Shown piece by piece: positions 18,478 through 27,604 of a stretch of 64,000 bases of DNA. Both the position numbers and the translations under genes were made by a program. Within the stretch, counting starts at the first letter, position 1, and the number at the start of each line of letters is the position of its first letter. Location: NCBI RefSeq assembly GCF_000517625.1, contig NZ_CP007055.1, positions 2,294,001 to 2,358,000 of the forward strand, in the 5' to 3' direction. Under the pieces are notes generated by a model. The model was not told where the DNA came from and did not search any database. It saw nothing but the letters and a program-made list of their open reading frames with translations. Source of the stretch: Halostagnicola larsenii XH-48 (GTDB lineage: Archaea > Halobacteriota > Halobacteria > Halobacteriales > Natrialbaceae).

Positions 18478-18882
18478 CTATCTCGCCGTCGGCGTGACGT
18501 TGTTGCTCAGTGCCTGTTTGACCTGCAAGGCGGCGCTTGCGGCCAGACCGCGGGCGACTTCGTCGCGCTCGTCGGCGTCGATCACTTCTTCGGCGGCATC
18601 CTCGAGATCCGCCTCGAGGTCGGGCGTGAACCCTGCGCTGACCGCGTGGCCGACGGGTGGTCGAACGGCGACGGTCACCTGCGGACCGGTCGATCCGTGG
18701 GAGATATCCGAATCGACGACGTACTCGTTGGGAAGGTACTCCCGCGTTCGAGCCGCGATCCGCGAAACATCGCGATGAAGCGTCCGCTTTTGCGTGTTCG
18801 TCAGATCGGGGATGTCCGCCGCTGCACGCTTTCCAGCCCCAGTAACACCCGGCAAGCCCGCGTACGGCGTATTTCCGTTCAT
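18478..18882 (-). CDS. DUF5811 family haloarchaeal protein
   Basis: The 134-residue soluble protein starts MNGNTPYAGLPGVTGAGKRA and contains DLTNTQKRTLHRDVSRIAAR and TGPQVTVAVRPPVGHAVSAG, consistent with DUF5811, a conserved haloarchaeal family of unknown function. Its start is 58 nt from the stop of pdaD on the same strand, so the two may be cotranscribed. No catalytic motif was identified. Confidence 0.7.
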   Translation of the reverse strand: MNGNTPYAGLPGVTGAGKRAAADIPDLTNTQKRTLHRDVSRIAARTREYLPNEYVVDSDISHGSTGPQVTVAVRPPVGHAVSAGFTPDLEADLEDAAEEVIDADERDEVARGLAASAALQVKQALSNNVTPTAR

Positions 18883-18940
18883 GAGAAGTCCTACCAGCCC
18901 AATAGGGACGGGCGGTCAAAAGGATTCGGCTTCCGACAAC

Positions 18941-19420
18941 TCACACGATTGGCTCGCCGTCGCCGTAGACCGCCAACACGACCGCGGTCGTATACGTTCC
19001 AGACGCCGCCTGCGCACTTTCGACGCGGACTCGAGGCTCGCTAAAGTCCCAGTCTCGAAGGTCCTGCCCACTTTCGATCCCTTCTCGTACGCGCGTTTCG
19101 ATATCATCGCTGTCGGTTTCACCCGCGGCTTCGTAGAACAGGCCCGGTCCATCCTCGACTGATTGGGACCACCCCAGTCCGGCGCTCACCCGCCCCGGAC
19201 CGGCGGTCGTGGCTCGAGCCTCGACGACCGTGAGCCGGTCGCCCGCGGGCCCGAGGTCGGGTGCAGTGCCGACGGCCTCGACGGTGGTATCGGCCGGAAT
19301 AACGGACGAGACGGCCACGAGGTTGTAGTTCTCGACGCCGGCCTCGGCGAGTGCGGCGTCGTAGGATGCCATCGCCGTGGGAGCCGAGGCGGTTCCCCAG
19401 ACGATTCGAATCGTGCTCAT
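18941..19420 (-). CDS. pdaD: Pyruvoyl-dependent arginine decarboxylase
   Basis: The 159-residue proenzyme starts TIRIVWGTASAPTAMASYDA and contains NLVAVSSVIPADTTV. Self-cleavage between Ser38 and Ser39 is expected to give a beta chain and an alpha chain capped by a pyruvoyl group. GPGLFYEAAGE and VLAVYGDGEPIV match the family. It converts arginine to agmatine, which archaea need for agmatidine at the wobble position of tRNA-Ile2 as well as for polyamines. The family is usually about 155-165 residues, so the gene looks intact. Confidence 0.88.
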   Translation of the reverse strand: MSTIRIVWGTASAPTAMASYDAALAEAGVENYNLVAVSSVIPADTTVEAVGTAPDLGPAGDRLTVVEARATTAGPGRVSAGLGWSQSVEDGPGLFYEAAGETDSDDIETRVREGIESGQDLRDWDFSEPRVRVESAQAASGTYTTAVVLAVYGDGEPIV

Positions 19421-19783
19421 TATCCGGTTTCAGGGATCGATAGCGTAAGGCGTTGCGATTCGGGGGAGCCTCGACTCGTGAAGACAAAGGGCGGTGGCCA
19501 CGAGCGGTCCCCGAAAAATTGAGGGGACCGCGAGGCGGGGAAGGGCAGGCGGTCACACCGATATGTACCGCGAGTGAGCGCAGCGAACGAGCGGGTCGAC
19601 GACTGACCCGAAGCGAGTGAAACGAGCAGCGGGGAAGGAGGAGCGCTTTTCATCAAAGCTAAGCGGGATCTTCGATCCCGCGAGGTCCGAGAGAGTTTCA
19701 CTCTCTCGAGATTTTGCCGAGGGACATCGCCTCCACGCCAGTGAGTCTGGCGTGGAGGCGATAGACCGCAGGGCAAAAGTTTG
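19421..19783. other. Non-coding interval with a multi-hairpin element
   Basis: This 363-nt gap between pdaD and pan holds no convincing gene. It contains four perfect short inverted repeats: 19592-19610 (6-bp arms), 19663-19681 (8-bp arms gcgggatc/gatcccgc, loop ttc), 19688-19708 (9-bp arms, loop ttc) and 19726-19762 (16-bp arms, loop tgagt). The last is enclosed by ttttgcc (19712-19718) and ggcaaaa (19772-19778). Left of these is degenerate GAGCGAA-type repetition (19570-19625). The series looks like a folded RNA or a palindromic intergenic repeat. Termination of pan transcripts is one possible role. Confidence 0.6.
19726..19762. repeat. 16-bp perfect inverted repeat (hairpin)
   Basis: The arms atcgcctccacgccag and ctggcgtggaggcgat are exact reverse complements around a 5-nt loop, tgagt. 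It is the strongest hairpin noticed in the non-coding sequence of the window. It lies 22 nt from the pan stop codon, on the 3' side of pan, with a further 7-bp outer pairing ttttgcc/ggcaaaa. Confidence 0.8.
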
Positions 19784-21016
19784 TTATTGATAAAAGTACC
19801 CGGCCGAGGAGATCACGTCGCTCGAGTCGTCGTTTTCGATCTTCTCGATGGCGTTGGTGAAGTCCTCGTGGTTCACCTCGGTGCGATCGTCGCGAACGGC
19901 GAACATGCCGGCTTCGGTCGCGAGACTCTCGATTTCAGCACCGGAGTAGCCCTCGGTTTCGGCCGCGAGGTCGGCGAAATCGATCTCGTCGGCGATCGCC
20001 ATCTCTCGAGTGTGGATCTCGAGGATCTGCTCGCGTCCGTCCTGGTTCGGTTCGGGGACTTCGATGAGTCGATCGAACCGGCCGGGCCGAAGGATGGCGC
20101 GGTCGAGCATGTCGAAGCGGTTCGTGGCGGCGATGATGCGGATCTCGCCGCGAGCCTCGAACCCGTCCATCTCGCTGAGGAGTTGCATCATCGTCCGCTG
20201 GACCTCGGCGTCGCCGGAAGTCTTGGACTCGGTTCGTTTGGCAGCGATGGCGTCGATTTCGTCGATGAAGATGATTGCCGGTTCGCGCTCGCGGGCCATC
20301 TCGAAGAGGTCCCGAACGAGTCGGGAGCCCTCGCCGATGAACTTGCGGACGAGTTCCGAGCCGGCCATCTTGATGAACGTCGCGTTGGTTTCGGTGGCGA
20401 CGGCTTTCGCGAGCATCGTCTTGCCGGTTCCCGGCGGGCCGTGCAAGAGAACCCCGCTCGGTGGTTCGATCCCCACGTCTTCGAACAGTTCGGGATCGTC
20501 GAGCGGCTGCTCGACCGCCTCGCGGACCTCCGTGACCTGCTCGTCGATTCCCCCGATCTCGTCGTAGGAGACGTCGGGTTTTTCGGCGATCTCCATGGCC
20601 TGTGCGCGGGCATCGGTTTCCGTGTCCAGAACCGTCTGGATCGAAAACGAGTCGTTGACGGCGACCCGATCGCCGCTTTCGACCGACTCTGCGATCCGCG
20701 GTGAGACGTCCGTGAGGACCTCCTGGTTGTTTCCGTGCTGTTTGACGACCACTTCGTCGTCCTCGAGCACGTCTTCGACGGTCGAGATGTACAACGAGGA
20801 GCTTTTGAGCGTCTCGTTTTCGCGTTCGACAGTATTGACTTTCTCCCGTAACCGTTCGCGGCGCTCGTCTGCAGCATCGAGCTGCTCGGACAGCTGATCT
20901 CGAACGTCGGTGAGATCTTCGAAGTGTCCACGGAGCGCCTCGAGCCGTTCGTCATCGGAAAGATCCGGATCGATCTCGCGATGTGGCCGCTCAGGAACAG
21001 ATGGGCTTCGAGACAT
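19784..21016 (-). CDS. pan: Proteasome-activating nucleotidase (PAN)
   Basis: The 410-residue AAA+ unfoldase feeds substrates into the archaeal 20S proteasome. In order: N-terminal coiled coil (about 28-72), OB domain (about 75-135), Walker A GPPGTGKTMLAKAVATE, Walker B PAIIFIDEIDAI, sensor 1 IIAATNRFDMLD, arginine fingers ILRPGRFDRLIEVP. The C-terminus YFYQ is the hydrophobic-Tyr-X motif that docks into the proteasome alpha ring. The ATG at 21016 gives MSRSPSVPERPHREID; an in-frame start at 21043 would add nine residues. No proteasome subunit gene is adjacent. Confidence 0.92.
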   Translation of the reverse strand: MSRSPSVPERPHREIDPDLSDDERLEALRGHFEDLTDVRDQLSEQLDAADERRERLREKVNTVERENETLKSSSLYISTVEDVLEDDEVVVKQHGNNQEVLTDVSPRIAESVESGDRVAVNDSFSIQTVLDTETDARAQAMEIAEKPDVSYDEIGGIDEQVTEVREAVEQPLDDPELFEDVGIEPPSGVLLHGPPGTGKTMLAKAVATETNATFIKMAGSELVRKFIGEGSRLVRDLFEMAREREPAIIFIDEIDAIAAKRTESKTSGDAEVQRTMMQLLSEMDGFEARGEIRIIAATNRFDMLDRAILRPGRFDRLIEVPEPNQDGREQILEIHTREMAIADEIDFADLAAETEGYSGAEIESLATEAGMFAVRDDRTEVNHEDFTNAIEKIENDDSSDVISSAGYFYQ

Positions 21017-21315
21017 CGTGATGTACGTCGATAAGATACCCACGATAAATGTGCCTTTGGGTCGCGGTTGGTTTTCGGGTGGCCGGAAACGTCGAGTTAT
21101 ATGGCCGTTCGCCGGATAACGGCGGCGAATAGCCGTTTATCGGCATATCGTACCACGGGAAATCACCGACAGTATCCACTCCGAACGAGGTGGGAACGTC
21201 CCGTCCTGCTAAATTTCGGGGTGTATAGATGGAAAATGGTAGTGACGATGCCAGTACCTCGGATACTCAACGAAAACAGAAACGCAAAGCAGCTGACCGA
21301 GAGGGTGGTTTCGGC

Positions 21316-23127
21316 CTACTCGAGCAGCGCTGCCATTTCGTCGAGGCGGTCGCCGTACGTCGAGAGCGCGCGGTCGATCGGATCGCTGGTGCTCATATCG
21401 ACGCCGGCGATCCGGAGGAGTTCGAGCGGGTATTCTCGCGAGCCGCGGCGCAGGAACTCGAGGTAGTCCTCGGCGGCGTCGCAATCGGACTCGCCGCCGG
21501 CCCCGTCCGGCAGGATTCCGTCGACGATCGCGAGCGCGGCGGAGATGCCGGTCGAGTACTGATAGACGTAGAACGCGCGATAGAAGTGCGGAATACGCAT
21601 CCACTCGCGGGCGATCCGTTCGTCGACGTGGGCGGGCTCGTAGTACGATTCTTTGAGCCCGTGATAGAGGTCGTCCAGCCGGTCTGCAGTGAGCGGCTCA
21701 CCGTTTTCCTCGAGGCGGTGAGCCTCGTGTTCGAACTCCGCGAATAGCGTCTGGCGGTACAGCGTCGAGCGGACGCGCTCTAAGAACTCGTTGAGGACGG
21801 CTTTTCGGAACGCGGGGTCGTCGACGGTCTCGAGCAGGTGATTCGTCAACAGCGCCTCGTTGACCGTGCTGGCGACTTCTGCCACGAAGATCTCGTAGCT
21901 CGAGTAGACGTAGGGCTGCTCGTCTTTCGTCAGTTCGGAGTGCATCGAGTGGCCGAGTTCGTGAGCCAGCGTGTACATCGAGGCGATGTCGTCCTGATAG
22001 TTCATCAGGATGAACGGCTGGGTGTCGTAGGTCCCCCCGGAGTACGCACCCGACTGTTTGCCCTCGTTTTCGTAGACGTCGACCCATCGCGACTCGAGGC
22101 CCTCAGCGACGCGGGACTGGTACTCCTCGCCCAGCGGTCCGACGGCGTCGACGACGTACTCGGTCGCCTCGTCGTAGTCGACGTCAGGCCCTTCACCGCC
22201 CGTCAGCGGCATGTAAAGGTCCCACATCCGTAGTTCGTCGACCTCGAGTGCCTCCCGTTTGAGCTCGGCGTGGCGGTGGAGTTTATCGAGGTTGTCGTTG
22301 ACGCTGTCGACCAGCGTGTCGTAGACCCCGACGGGCACGTTCGGTCCGTCGAGTGCAGCTTCGCGTGCGGTGTCGTAGTTGCGGGCCTGTGCGGTTTTGA
22401 TGTCCGCTTTGACGCTGTTTTTGTACGACGCCGCGACGGTGTTTCGCACCGCTGCCCACTCGTCGAAGTACCCCTCGTACACCCGTTCTCGGAACTCCCG
22501 GTCGGGGCGTTTGAGCAGGTTAGTGAAATTGCTCTGGGTGATTTCGACCGCGTCCCCCTCAGAATCCTCGACGGTCGGAAACGACATGTCCGCGTTCGAG
22601 AGCATGTTGTACACCTCGCCGGTCGCGCCCGTCACCTCGCTCAGGTCCGCGAGGAGCGCTTCGACTTCGGCCGAGCGCGTGTGCGGTTTCATCCGCAACA
22701 CGTCGTCGACGTAGTGGTCGTAGGTATCGAGTGCCGGTTGCTCGTCGGTCATCGACTCGAACTCCTCTCGAGTGAGCGTCTGGAGTTCGGGTTCGATGAA
22801 CGACGCCGCAGACTGAGCGTTCGCGGCCAGCGACTGCGATCTGGCGGTCAACGCCTGATACTCCTGGTTGGTGGTGTCCTCGTCGCGTCGCATTCTGGCG
22901 TAGGCGGCGACGGTCGACACTTCGCGCATGATCTCGTTTCGAAGCTCGAAAATGGCGAGCAGCGTTTCCGCGTCGTCGGTGGTCTGGCCTTCGTAAGCCG
23001 CAAGTTCCTCAATTCGGTCGTTTACCGCCGCGTACGCCTCCTCCCAATCGTCGTCGGTCGCGTAGATACTCTCGAGGTCCCAGGTATATTCCCGGTCGAT
23101 TTCGGAGCGGTCCGGAACAGAACTCAT
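21316..23127 (-). CDS. pepF: Oligoendopeptidase F (M3B metallopeptidase)
   Basis: The 603-residue zinc peptidase carries the HExxH motif in YTLAHELGHSMHSELT, followed by YEIFVAEVASTVNEALLTNH, whose Glu is the third metal ligand. WDLESIYATDDDWEEAYAAV at the start and YQYSTGISAALAIVDGIL near the C-terminus are typical of PepF. It degrades short peptides in the cytosol, a natural step downstream of the proteasome, and pan follows it on the same strand after 299 nt. The ATG at 23127 is used because upstream in-frame sequence is low-complexity Arg/Ser and not coding in character. Confidence 0.9.
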   Translation of the reverse strand: MSSVPDRSEIDREYTWDLESIYATDDDWEEAYAAVNDRIEELAAYEGQTTDDAETLLAIFELRNEIMREVSTVAAYARMRRDEDTTNQEYQALTARSQSLAANAQSAASFIEPELQTLTREEFESMTDEQPALDTYDHYVDDVLRMKPHTRSAEVEALLADLSEVTGATGEVYNMLSNADMSFPTVEDSEGDAVEITQSNFTNLLKRPDREFRERVYEGYFDEWAAVRNTVAASYKNSVKADIKTAQARNYDTAREAALDGPNVPVGVYDTLVDSVNDNLDKLHRHAELKREALEVDELRMWDLYMPLTGGEGPDVDYDEATEYVVDAVGPLGEEYQSRVAEGLESRWVDVYENEGKQSGAYSGGTYDTQPFILMNYQDDIASMYTLAHELGHSMHSELTKDEQPYVYSSYEIFVAEVASTVNEALLTNHLLETVDDPAFRKAVLNEFLERVRSTLYRQTLFAEFEHEAHRLEENGEPLTADRLDDLYHGLKESYYEPAHVDERIAREWMRIPHFYRAFYVYQYSTGISAALAIVDGILPDGAGGESDCDAAEDYLEFLRRGSREYPLELLRIAGVDMSTSDPIDRALSTYGDRLDEMAALLE

Positions 23128-23227
23128 ACGGAGTATATCGGAACGAAGCTGTGAAAATCTACCGAAGGCGATCAGCGGCGAGACGCGGACGATTCGTCTG
23201 TCGACCGACCACAGAACGCACGTGCAG

Positions 23228-23470
23228 CTACCCGCGCATCTCGGCGTCGACGGCGGTCCGAATCGTTCGAGCGAGACCGAGGACGACGAGATACGTTCCC
23301 GCAACGACGAGCGCGACGAGCAGGAAGATTCCGAACGCCGTTGGGCCCAGTTGCGAATACGCGAGAAGCGGTGCGGTGACGCGATAGCCGAGATAGGCGA
23401 CGAGTATCCCCGCGGAGACCAGCAGCGAGGCTCGCCAGTACGCGCCGTACTCCTCGGGCGACAGTTCCAT
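23228..23470 (-). CDS. Two-helix membrane protein, hypothetical
   Basis: The 80-residue protein has a charged start (MELSPEEYGAYWRA), two membrane helices (SLLVSAGILVAYLGYRV; AFGIFLLVALVVAGTYLVVL) and a short basic then acidic tail (ARTIRTAVDAEMRG). It sits between truA and pepF, all on the minus strand, with 65 and 100 nt gaps. The function is unknown. Hydrophobic profile and codon use support a real gene. Confidence 0.6.
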   Translation of the reverse strand: MELSPEEYGAYWRASLLVSAGILVAYLGYRVTAPLLAYSQLGPTAFGIFLLVALVVAGTYLVVLGLARTIRTAVDAEMRG

Positions 23471-23535
23471 GTCCCGTCGTCGTCACCCGAATCGTATAAA
23501 CCCACCCGCCATACGGGTTAGCTGTGTGAGTCGCT

Positions 23536-24399
23536 CTACAGCCCATCGCGGAGCTGTCTCGAGATCCGCGCGGCCGTTCGCTGTTCGACGCGCCGACGGT
23601 CGAAGAGCTCTCGCGCGCTCGTCGCCGCCGTCTCGTCGACGCTGAACTCGAGGTCGGGATAGTCGACCGCCGTGAGCACCAGTGGTTCCGGCGGCGCGGG
23701 GGCGATACCCTCGTGGCCCGCCAGCGGTTCGGACTCGAGCGCTCGATCGATCCGTGCGAGCGACGTCTCCTCCGAACCGACTTCGCGGGCGAGCGAGACG
23801 AGCCTGCGGACCAGTTCGCGCGAGAAGCCGCCCGCGGACACGGTGACGACGAGAAACGCACCGTCGCGGGTCGCCTCGAGCGTCGGTGAGCGCTCGGTGT
23901 TTCGGTCGTCCGGCGTCAGGTTGTGAAAATCGTGAGCGCCAGAGAGCGCTTCGAGTGCGGCGTGGAATCGTTCGTCGTCGACGCGAGCGGCGTTCCCAAA
24001 CGGAGTCGACGCAGACCGCCAATCGTCCGCGTCGACGGCAGTCGTGGCGGGCGCATAGAGATGGTAGGTGTACGTTCGTCTGCTCGCGTGGTGGATCGCG
24101 TGGAACGACGGCGGTGCGTCGGCGCTCGCCCACGCCCGAACGTCGGCTGGCAGTTCGCTGTTGATCGCTCGCGGCGTGAGCCATTCGGGCGCGTCGAACG
24201 CGATCGTTTGTGCGAGTGCAGATACGCCGGCATCTGTCCGACCGGCGGCGGCGTAGCCCTCGGGTTTGTCGGCGTCGGCGGCCAGCACCTCGAGCCTGCG
24301 CAGGGCATCGAAGATAGTATCCTCGACGGTGGTCACGTCGGGCTGGCGCTGGAAGCCGAAGTAGTCGGTGCCGTCGTAGGCGATCCGAAAGGCGCGCAT
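23536..24399 (-). CDS. truA: tRNA pseudouridine(38-40) synthase TruA
   Basis: The 287-residue enzyme begins MRAFRIAYDGTDYFGFQRQP and contains AAGRTDAGVSALAQ, where Asp56 is the catalytic nucleophile. ASRRTYTYHLYA and GGFSRELVRRLVSLAREVGS are the other family blocks. It isomerises uridine to pseudouridine in the anticodon arm of tRNAs. The ATG at 24399 is preferred over a GTG one codon upstream. Confidence 0.9.
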   Translation of the reverse strand: MRAFRIAYDGTDYFGFQRQPDVTTVEDTIFDALRRLEVLAADADKPEGYAAAGRTDAGVSALAQTIAFDAPEWLTPRAINSELPADVRAWASADAPPSFHAIHHASRRTYTYHLYAPATTAVDADDWRSASTPFGNAARVDDERFHAALEALSGAHDFHNLTPDDRNTERSPTLEATRDGAFLVVTVSAGGFSRELVRRLVSLAREVGSEETSLARIDRALESEPLAGHEGIAPAPPEPLVLTAVDYPDLEFSVDETAATSARELFDRRRVEQRTAARISRQLRDGL

Positions 24400-24577
24400 C
24401 ACGGTTCGGTTCGATCCAGGGCCTTCTTCGTGTTAGCTCCGTCGAGAACACCTCACGAAAGCCGGCACTCGCCGCCATCCCGACGAATATCGGGCGGAGA
24501 TAGTCGCGATATCGCTATGAGCGACCTGCATGCGCCGGGTCGGTGACCTTCCCCGAGGGAGGTGGAGGGTCCATACC

Positions 24578-26101
24578 ATGGAGCCACCAGCAGAGAGTGA
24601 TTCGGAGCCACATGAGAGCGCCCGAAACGTCGTTTTCGTCGTCCTCGACACCGCTCGGGCGACGAGCGTGAGCGATCGAACGATGCCCGCGCTGTCCCGG
24701 CTCGCGACGGAGGGGACGGCGTTCGAAAACGCGTTTGCAACGGCCCCGTGGACGCTGCCCTCCCACGCCTCGATGTTCACCGGTACGTATCCGTCGGAAC
24801 ACGGAACGCACGGAGAACACCCGTTTTTGGACGAATCGCTTCGAGCCCTCCCCGAGGTGTTCGCGGACGCTGGCTACGAAACCGTCGGCGTGTCGAACAA
24901 CACCTGGATCACCGAGGAGTTCGGCTTCGACCGCGGGTTCGACCATCTCCGGCGCGGCTGGCAGTATATCCAGTCCGAACACGACATGGGCGCCGTCGTT
25001 CGCGGCGAGGACCTCCGCGAAAAACTCGAGGCGACCCGCGAGAACCTCTTTCAGGGCAACCCGCTGGTCAACGCGACGAACGTCCTCTACAGCGAATTGC
25101 TCCAGCCGACAGGCGACGACGGAGCCGACCGAACGACGACGTGGGTGGAAAACTGGCTCGAGAACCGAGCGGGCGACCGGCCGTTTTTCCTGTTCTGCAA
25201 CTACATCGAACCCCACGTTACGTACGATCCGCCGCGGGAACTCGCTGAACGGCACCTCCCCGACGGCGCGGACTACGAGGAGGCGATGGCTGTTCGGCAG
25301 GACCCGCGAGCGTACGACTGTGGCGACTACGAGATCGACGACCGGGAGTTCGCCATGCTCCGGGGCCTGTACCGGGCCGAACTCGCCTACGTGGACCGAC
25401 AGATCGCGCGGCTGCGCCGCAGCCTCGAGGAAACCGGCGAGTGGGAGGAGACGCTTCTCGTCGTCTGTGGCGATCACGGCGAGCACGTCGGCGAACACGA
25501 TTTTTTCGGCCACCAGTACAATCTCTACGACACCCTGCTTCACGTCCCGCTGGTCGTCCACGGCGGCGAATTTACCGACGGCGGCACGCGACGCGACCTC
25601 GTCCAGTTGCTCGACCTCCCGGATACGCTCCTCGAGGCGACTGGCGTCAAGGATCGCGCATTCGCAGAGCAGAGCCAGGGGCTATCGATGCATCCGAGGC
25701 CGGACGCCGCCCCTCGAGACGCAATCTTCGCGGAGTACGTCGCGCCACAGCCCTCCATCGAGCGACTCGAGGCCCGGTTCGACCACGTTCCGGATCGGGT
25801 CCGAGCCTTCGACCGGCGGCTGCAGGCGATCCGAACACAGGACGCCAAGTACGTCCGGGGCGACGACGGCTTCGAGCGGTTTCACGACCTCGAGATGGAC
25901 CCACACGAGCACCGCAACCTCTGTAGCGAACTGGGTGATAAATCGAGTAACAGACAGCAACGCGATCGGCGCGAAGCGCTGGCCCGACGGCTCGACGAGC
26001 GACTCGGCGACCTCGAGTCGGCCGCGGCCGAGACGGGAGCGGAGAACGTCTCGATGCGCGCAGGCACGAAAGAGCGGTTGGCGGATCTCGGCTATCTGTA
26101 G
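24578..26101 (+). CDS. Sulfatase-fold hydrolase or transferase lacking the formylglycine Cys
   Basis: The 507-residue alkaline phosphatase superfamily protein has metal ligands in VVFVVLDTARATS (Asp24) and VVCGDHGEHVGEHDFFGHQ. Where sulfatases carry C-x-P-S-R this protein has PWTLPSHASMFTG, so Thr59 replaces Cys and His replaces Arg. Formylglycine cannot form. Thr nucleophiles occur in phospho- and phosphoglycerol/phosphoethanolamine transferases of the same fold, so phosphodiester chemistry is plausible, but the family is often annotated as sulfatase. No signal peptide is seen, so it is probably cytoplasmic. The ATG at 24578 follows a purine-rich gagggaggtggaggg that could bind the ribosome. 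Confidence 0.8.
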   Translation: MEPPAESDSEPHESARNVVFVVLDTARATSVSDRTMPALSRLATEGTAFENAFATAPWTLPSHASMFTGTYPSEHGTHGEHPFLDESLRALPEVFADAGYETVGVSNNTWITEEFGFDRGFDHLRRGWQYIQSEHDMGAVVRGEDLREKLEATRENLFQGNPLVNATNVLYSELLQPTGDDGADRTTTWVENWLENRAGDRPFFLFCNYIEPHVTYDPPRELAERHLPDGADYEEAMAVRQDPRAYDCGDYEIDDREFAMLRGLYRAELAYVDRQIARLRRSLEETGEWEETLLVVCGDHGEHVGEHDFFGHQYNLYDTLLHVPLVVHGGEFTDGGTRRDLVQLLDLPDTLLEATGVKDRAFAEQSQGLSMHPRPDAAPRDAIFAEYVAPQPSIERLEARFDHVPDRVRAFDRRLQAIRTQDAKYVRGDDGFERFHDLEMDPHEHRNLCSELGDKSSNRQQRDRREALARRLDERLGDLESAAAETGAENVSMRAGTKERLADLGYL

Positions 26102-26222
26102 TTCAATCGACAGCCGACTGGTTCTCCGCGAGAAAATCTGTTTCGCCGGTCCGCAACAAACGGCAGTGGAATTGAAAGCTGTTCGCAGGGATTTATGCGG
26201 GTCTCGAGAGTGAGTGTGTACT

Positions 26223-26996
26223 ATGACAACTATTCGAACGGAGATCGCCGAGGACGAACCGTATGCGACCGTCGTGATCTCGAACCCGGACCGGAAAAAC
26301 GCGGTGAGCGAGGCCGATACAGAGGAACTCGCAGCCGCGTTTCGCGAACTCGACGCGAACGACGAGGTTCGGTGTATCGTCCTGACCGGCGCGGGCGAGG
26401 CCTTCTGTGCGGGCGCGGATCTCTCGAGCGTCGGATCGACGCCGACGGCCGAATCCATCGATCGGGGCTTTCACGCTGCGGTCGGCGCGATCATGACCTG
26501 TTCGAAACCCGTAATCGCGAAGGTCGACGGACCGGCGATCGGTGCCGGGGCGTCGCTCGCGACGGCCTGCGATTTCGTCTACGCCGCCGAATCCGCCCGA
26601 ATCGGCTTTTCGTTCTCGAGCATCGGCCTGACCGCGGACACCGGCGCGACGTTTATCCTGCCGCGGCTGGTCGGCGTTCGCACCGCGACGGAGTTGCTGA
26701 TGAGCGGGGACATCCTCGCCGCGGGCGAGGCAGCCGATATCGGGCTCCTCACCGAAGTCGTGAGCGACGCGGACATCGACGAACGGGTGCGCGAACGGGC
26801 CACGGACCTCGCGAACGGCCCGACCCGCGTTCACGCCTCGATCCGGCGGCTCCTCCTCCGGTCGAACGCCAACACGCTCGAGGAGCAACTCGAACTCGAG
26901 GCCCGTGAGCAAGAGCGGATGTTCCACACGCAGGACATGATGGAGGGCGTCGCCGCGTTTACGGAAGACCGCGAACCGGAGTTCAGCGGGCAGTAG
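26223..26996 (+). CDS. Crotonase-family enoyl-CoA isomerase, PaaG-like
   Basis: The 257-residue crotonase has the oxyanion-hole segment EAFCAGADLSS and VDGPAIGAGASLATACDFVY. The two catalytic Glu residues of enoyl-CoA hydratase are absent: by alignment Ser111 (GASL) and Phe131 (FSFSS) occupy their places. SIGLTADTGATFILPRLVG has Asp139 where PaaG-type isomerases have their catalytic Asp (GL-x-x-D-x-G). A double-bond isomerase on CoA esters is therefore likelier than a hydratase. The residue comparison was done by eye. The ATG at 26223 is preferred over a GTG at 26214. Confidence 0.8.
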   Translation: MTTIRTEIAEDEPYATVVISNPDRKNAVSEADTEELAAAFRELDANDEVRCIVLTGAGEAFCAGADLSSVGSTPTAESIDRGFHAAVGAIMTCSKPVIAKVDGPAIGAGASLATACDFVYAAESARIGFSFSSIGLTADTGATFILPRLVGVRTATELLMSGDILAAGEAADIGLLTEVVSDADIDERVRERATDLANGPTRVHASIRRLLLRSNANTLEEQLELEAREQERMFHTQDMMEGVAAFTEDREPEFSGQ

Positions 26997-27038
26997 AGCG
27001 GCCGCCCGCACGCGAAATTCCGTTCGGCGGTGACGAGA

Positions 27039-27428
27039 TCACTCGAGGAGCCACCGGAAGCATCGTAGTTCGTCGTCCTCGACGGTCGCGACGATCCGAT
27101 CGTTTTCGTCGAGACACGGGTACTCTGCGGCGGGGACGACGATCTGATCGACGGTCTGAGTGCCGTCTTCGAGCAAGATGACGACGTGTTCGTCGTCGAC
27201 GATCCGATCGACGGTCGAAACGTACGAGTCGGGTGGGTTCGCCGCCGACTCGGGCACGGCGGGGATGTCGTCACACTCGACTTCGGTTTCTCGCGGTTCT
27301 TCGGTGTTCGACTCCGGGCGAGGGTCGTCGGTTGCGCTCACACTCGAGATCAGTGCGGCTCCAACAGCGGTACTCGAGCCGATCGTTCGCAGGACGGTTC
27401 GTCGGTCGACTGTCGGTCGGTCTACCAT
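27039..27428 (-). CDS. Tat-exported small protein with DUF3006-like domain
   Basis: The 129-residue protein has a twin-arginine-like leader (VDRRTVLRTIGSSTAVGAAL), an acidic linker, and a C-terminal domain VDRIVDDEHVVILLEDGTQT, VPAAEYPCLDENDRIVATV. That last part resembles DUF3006, short beta proteins in bacteria that start with a D-R-I-E/V-D-G-type repeat. The function is unknown. It converges on the crotonase gene with a 42-nt gap. The start is the ATG at 27428. Confidence 0.65.
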   Translation of the reverse strand: MVDRPTVDRRTVLRTIGSSTAVGAALISSVSATDDPRPESNTEEPRETEVECDDIPAVPESAANPPDSYVSTVDRIVDDEHVVILLEDGTQTVDQIVVPAAEYPCLDENDRIVATVEDDELRCFRWLLE

Positions 27429-27604
27429 GGACCCTCTGGCCGCGGTATGGTATATAAACGGTCGGAGCGGTGCGCGAACGGCACTCGAACGACTCGAGGG
27501 CGACGCCGCCCCGAATTTCGGCGGGGTCGACCTTGAGGCCGAAGGGGGGCCGGCACCGAACGCGAACTGTGCGTTTAAGCGCCAGAAGCACCTACGTGGC
27601 ATCG

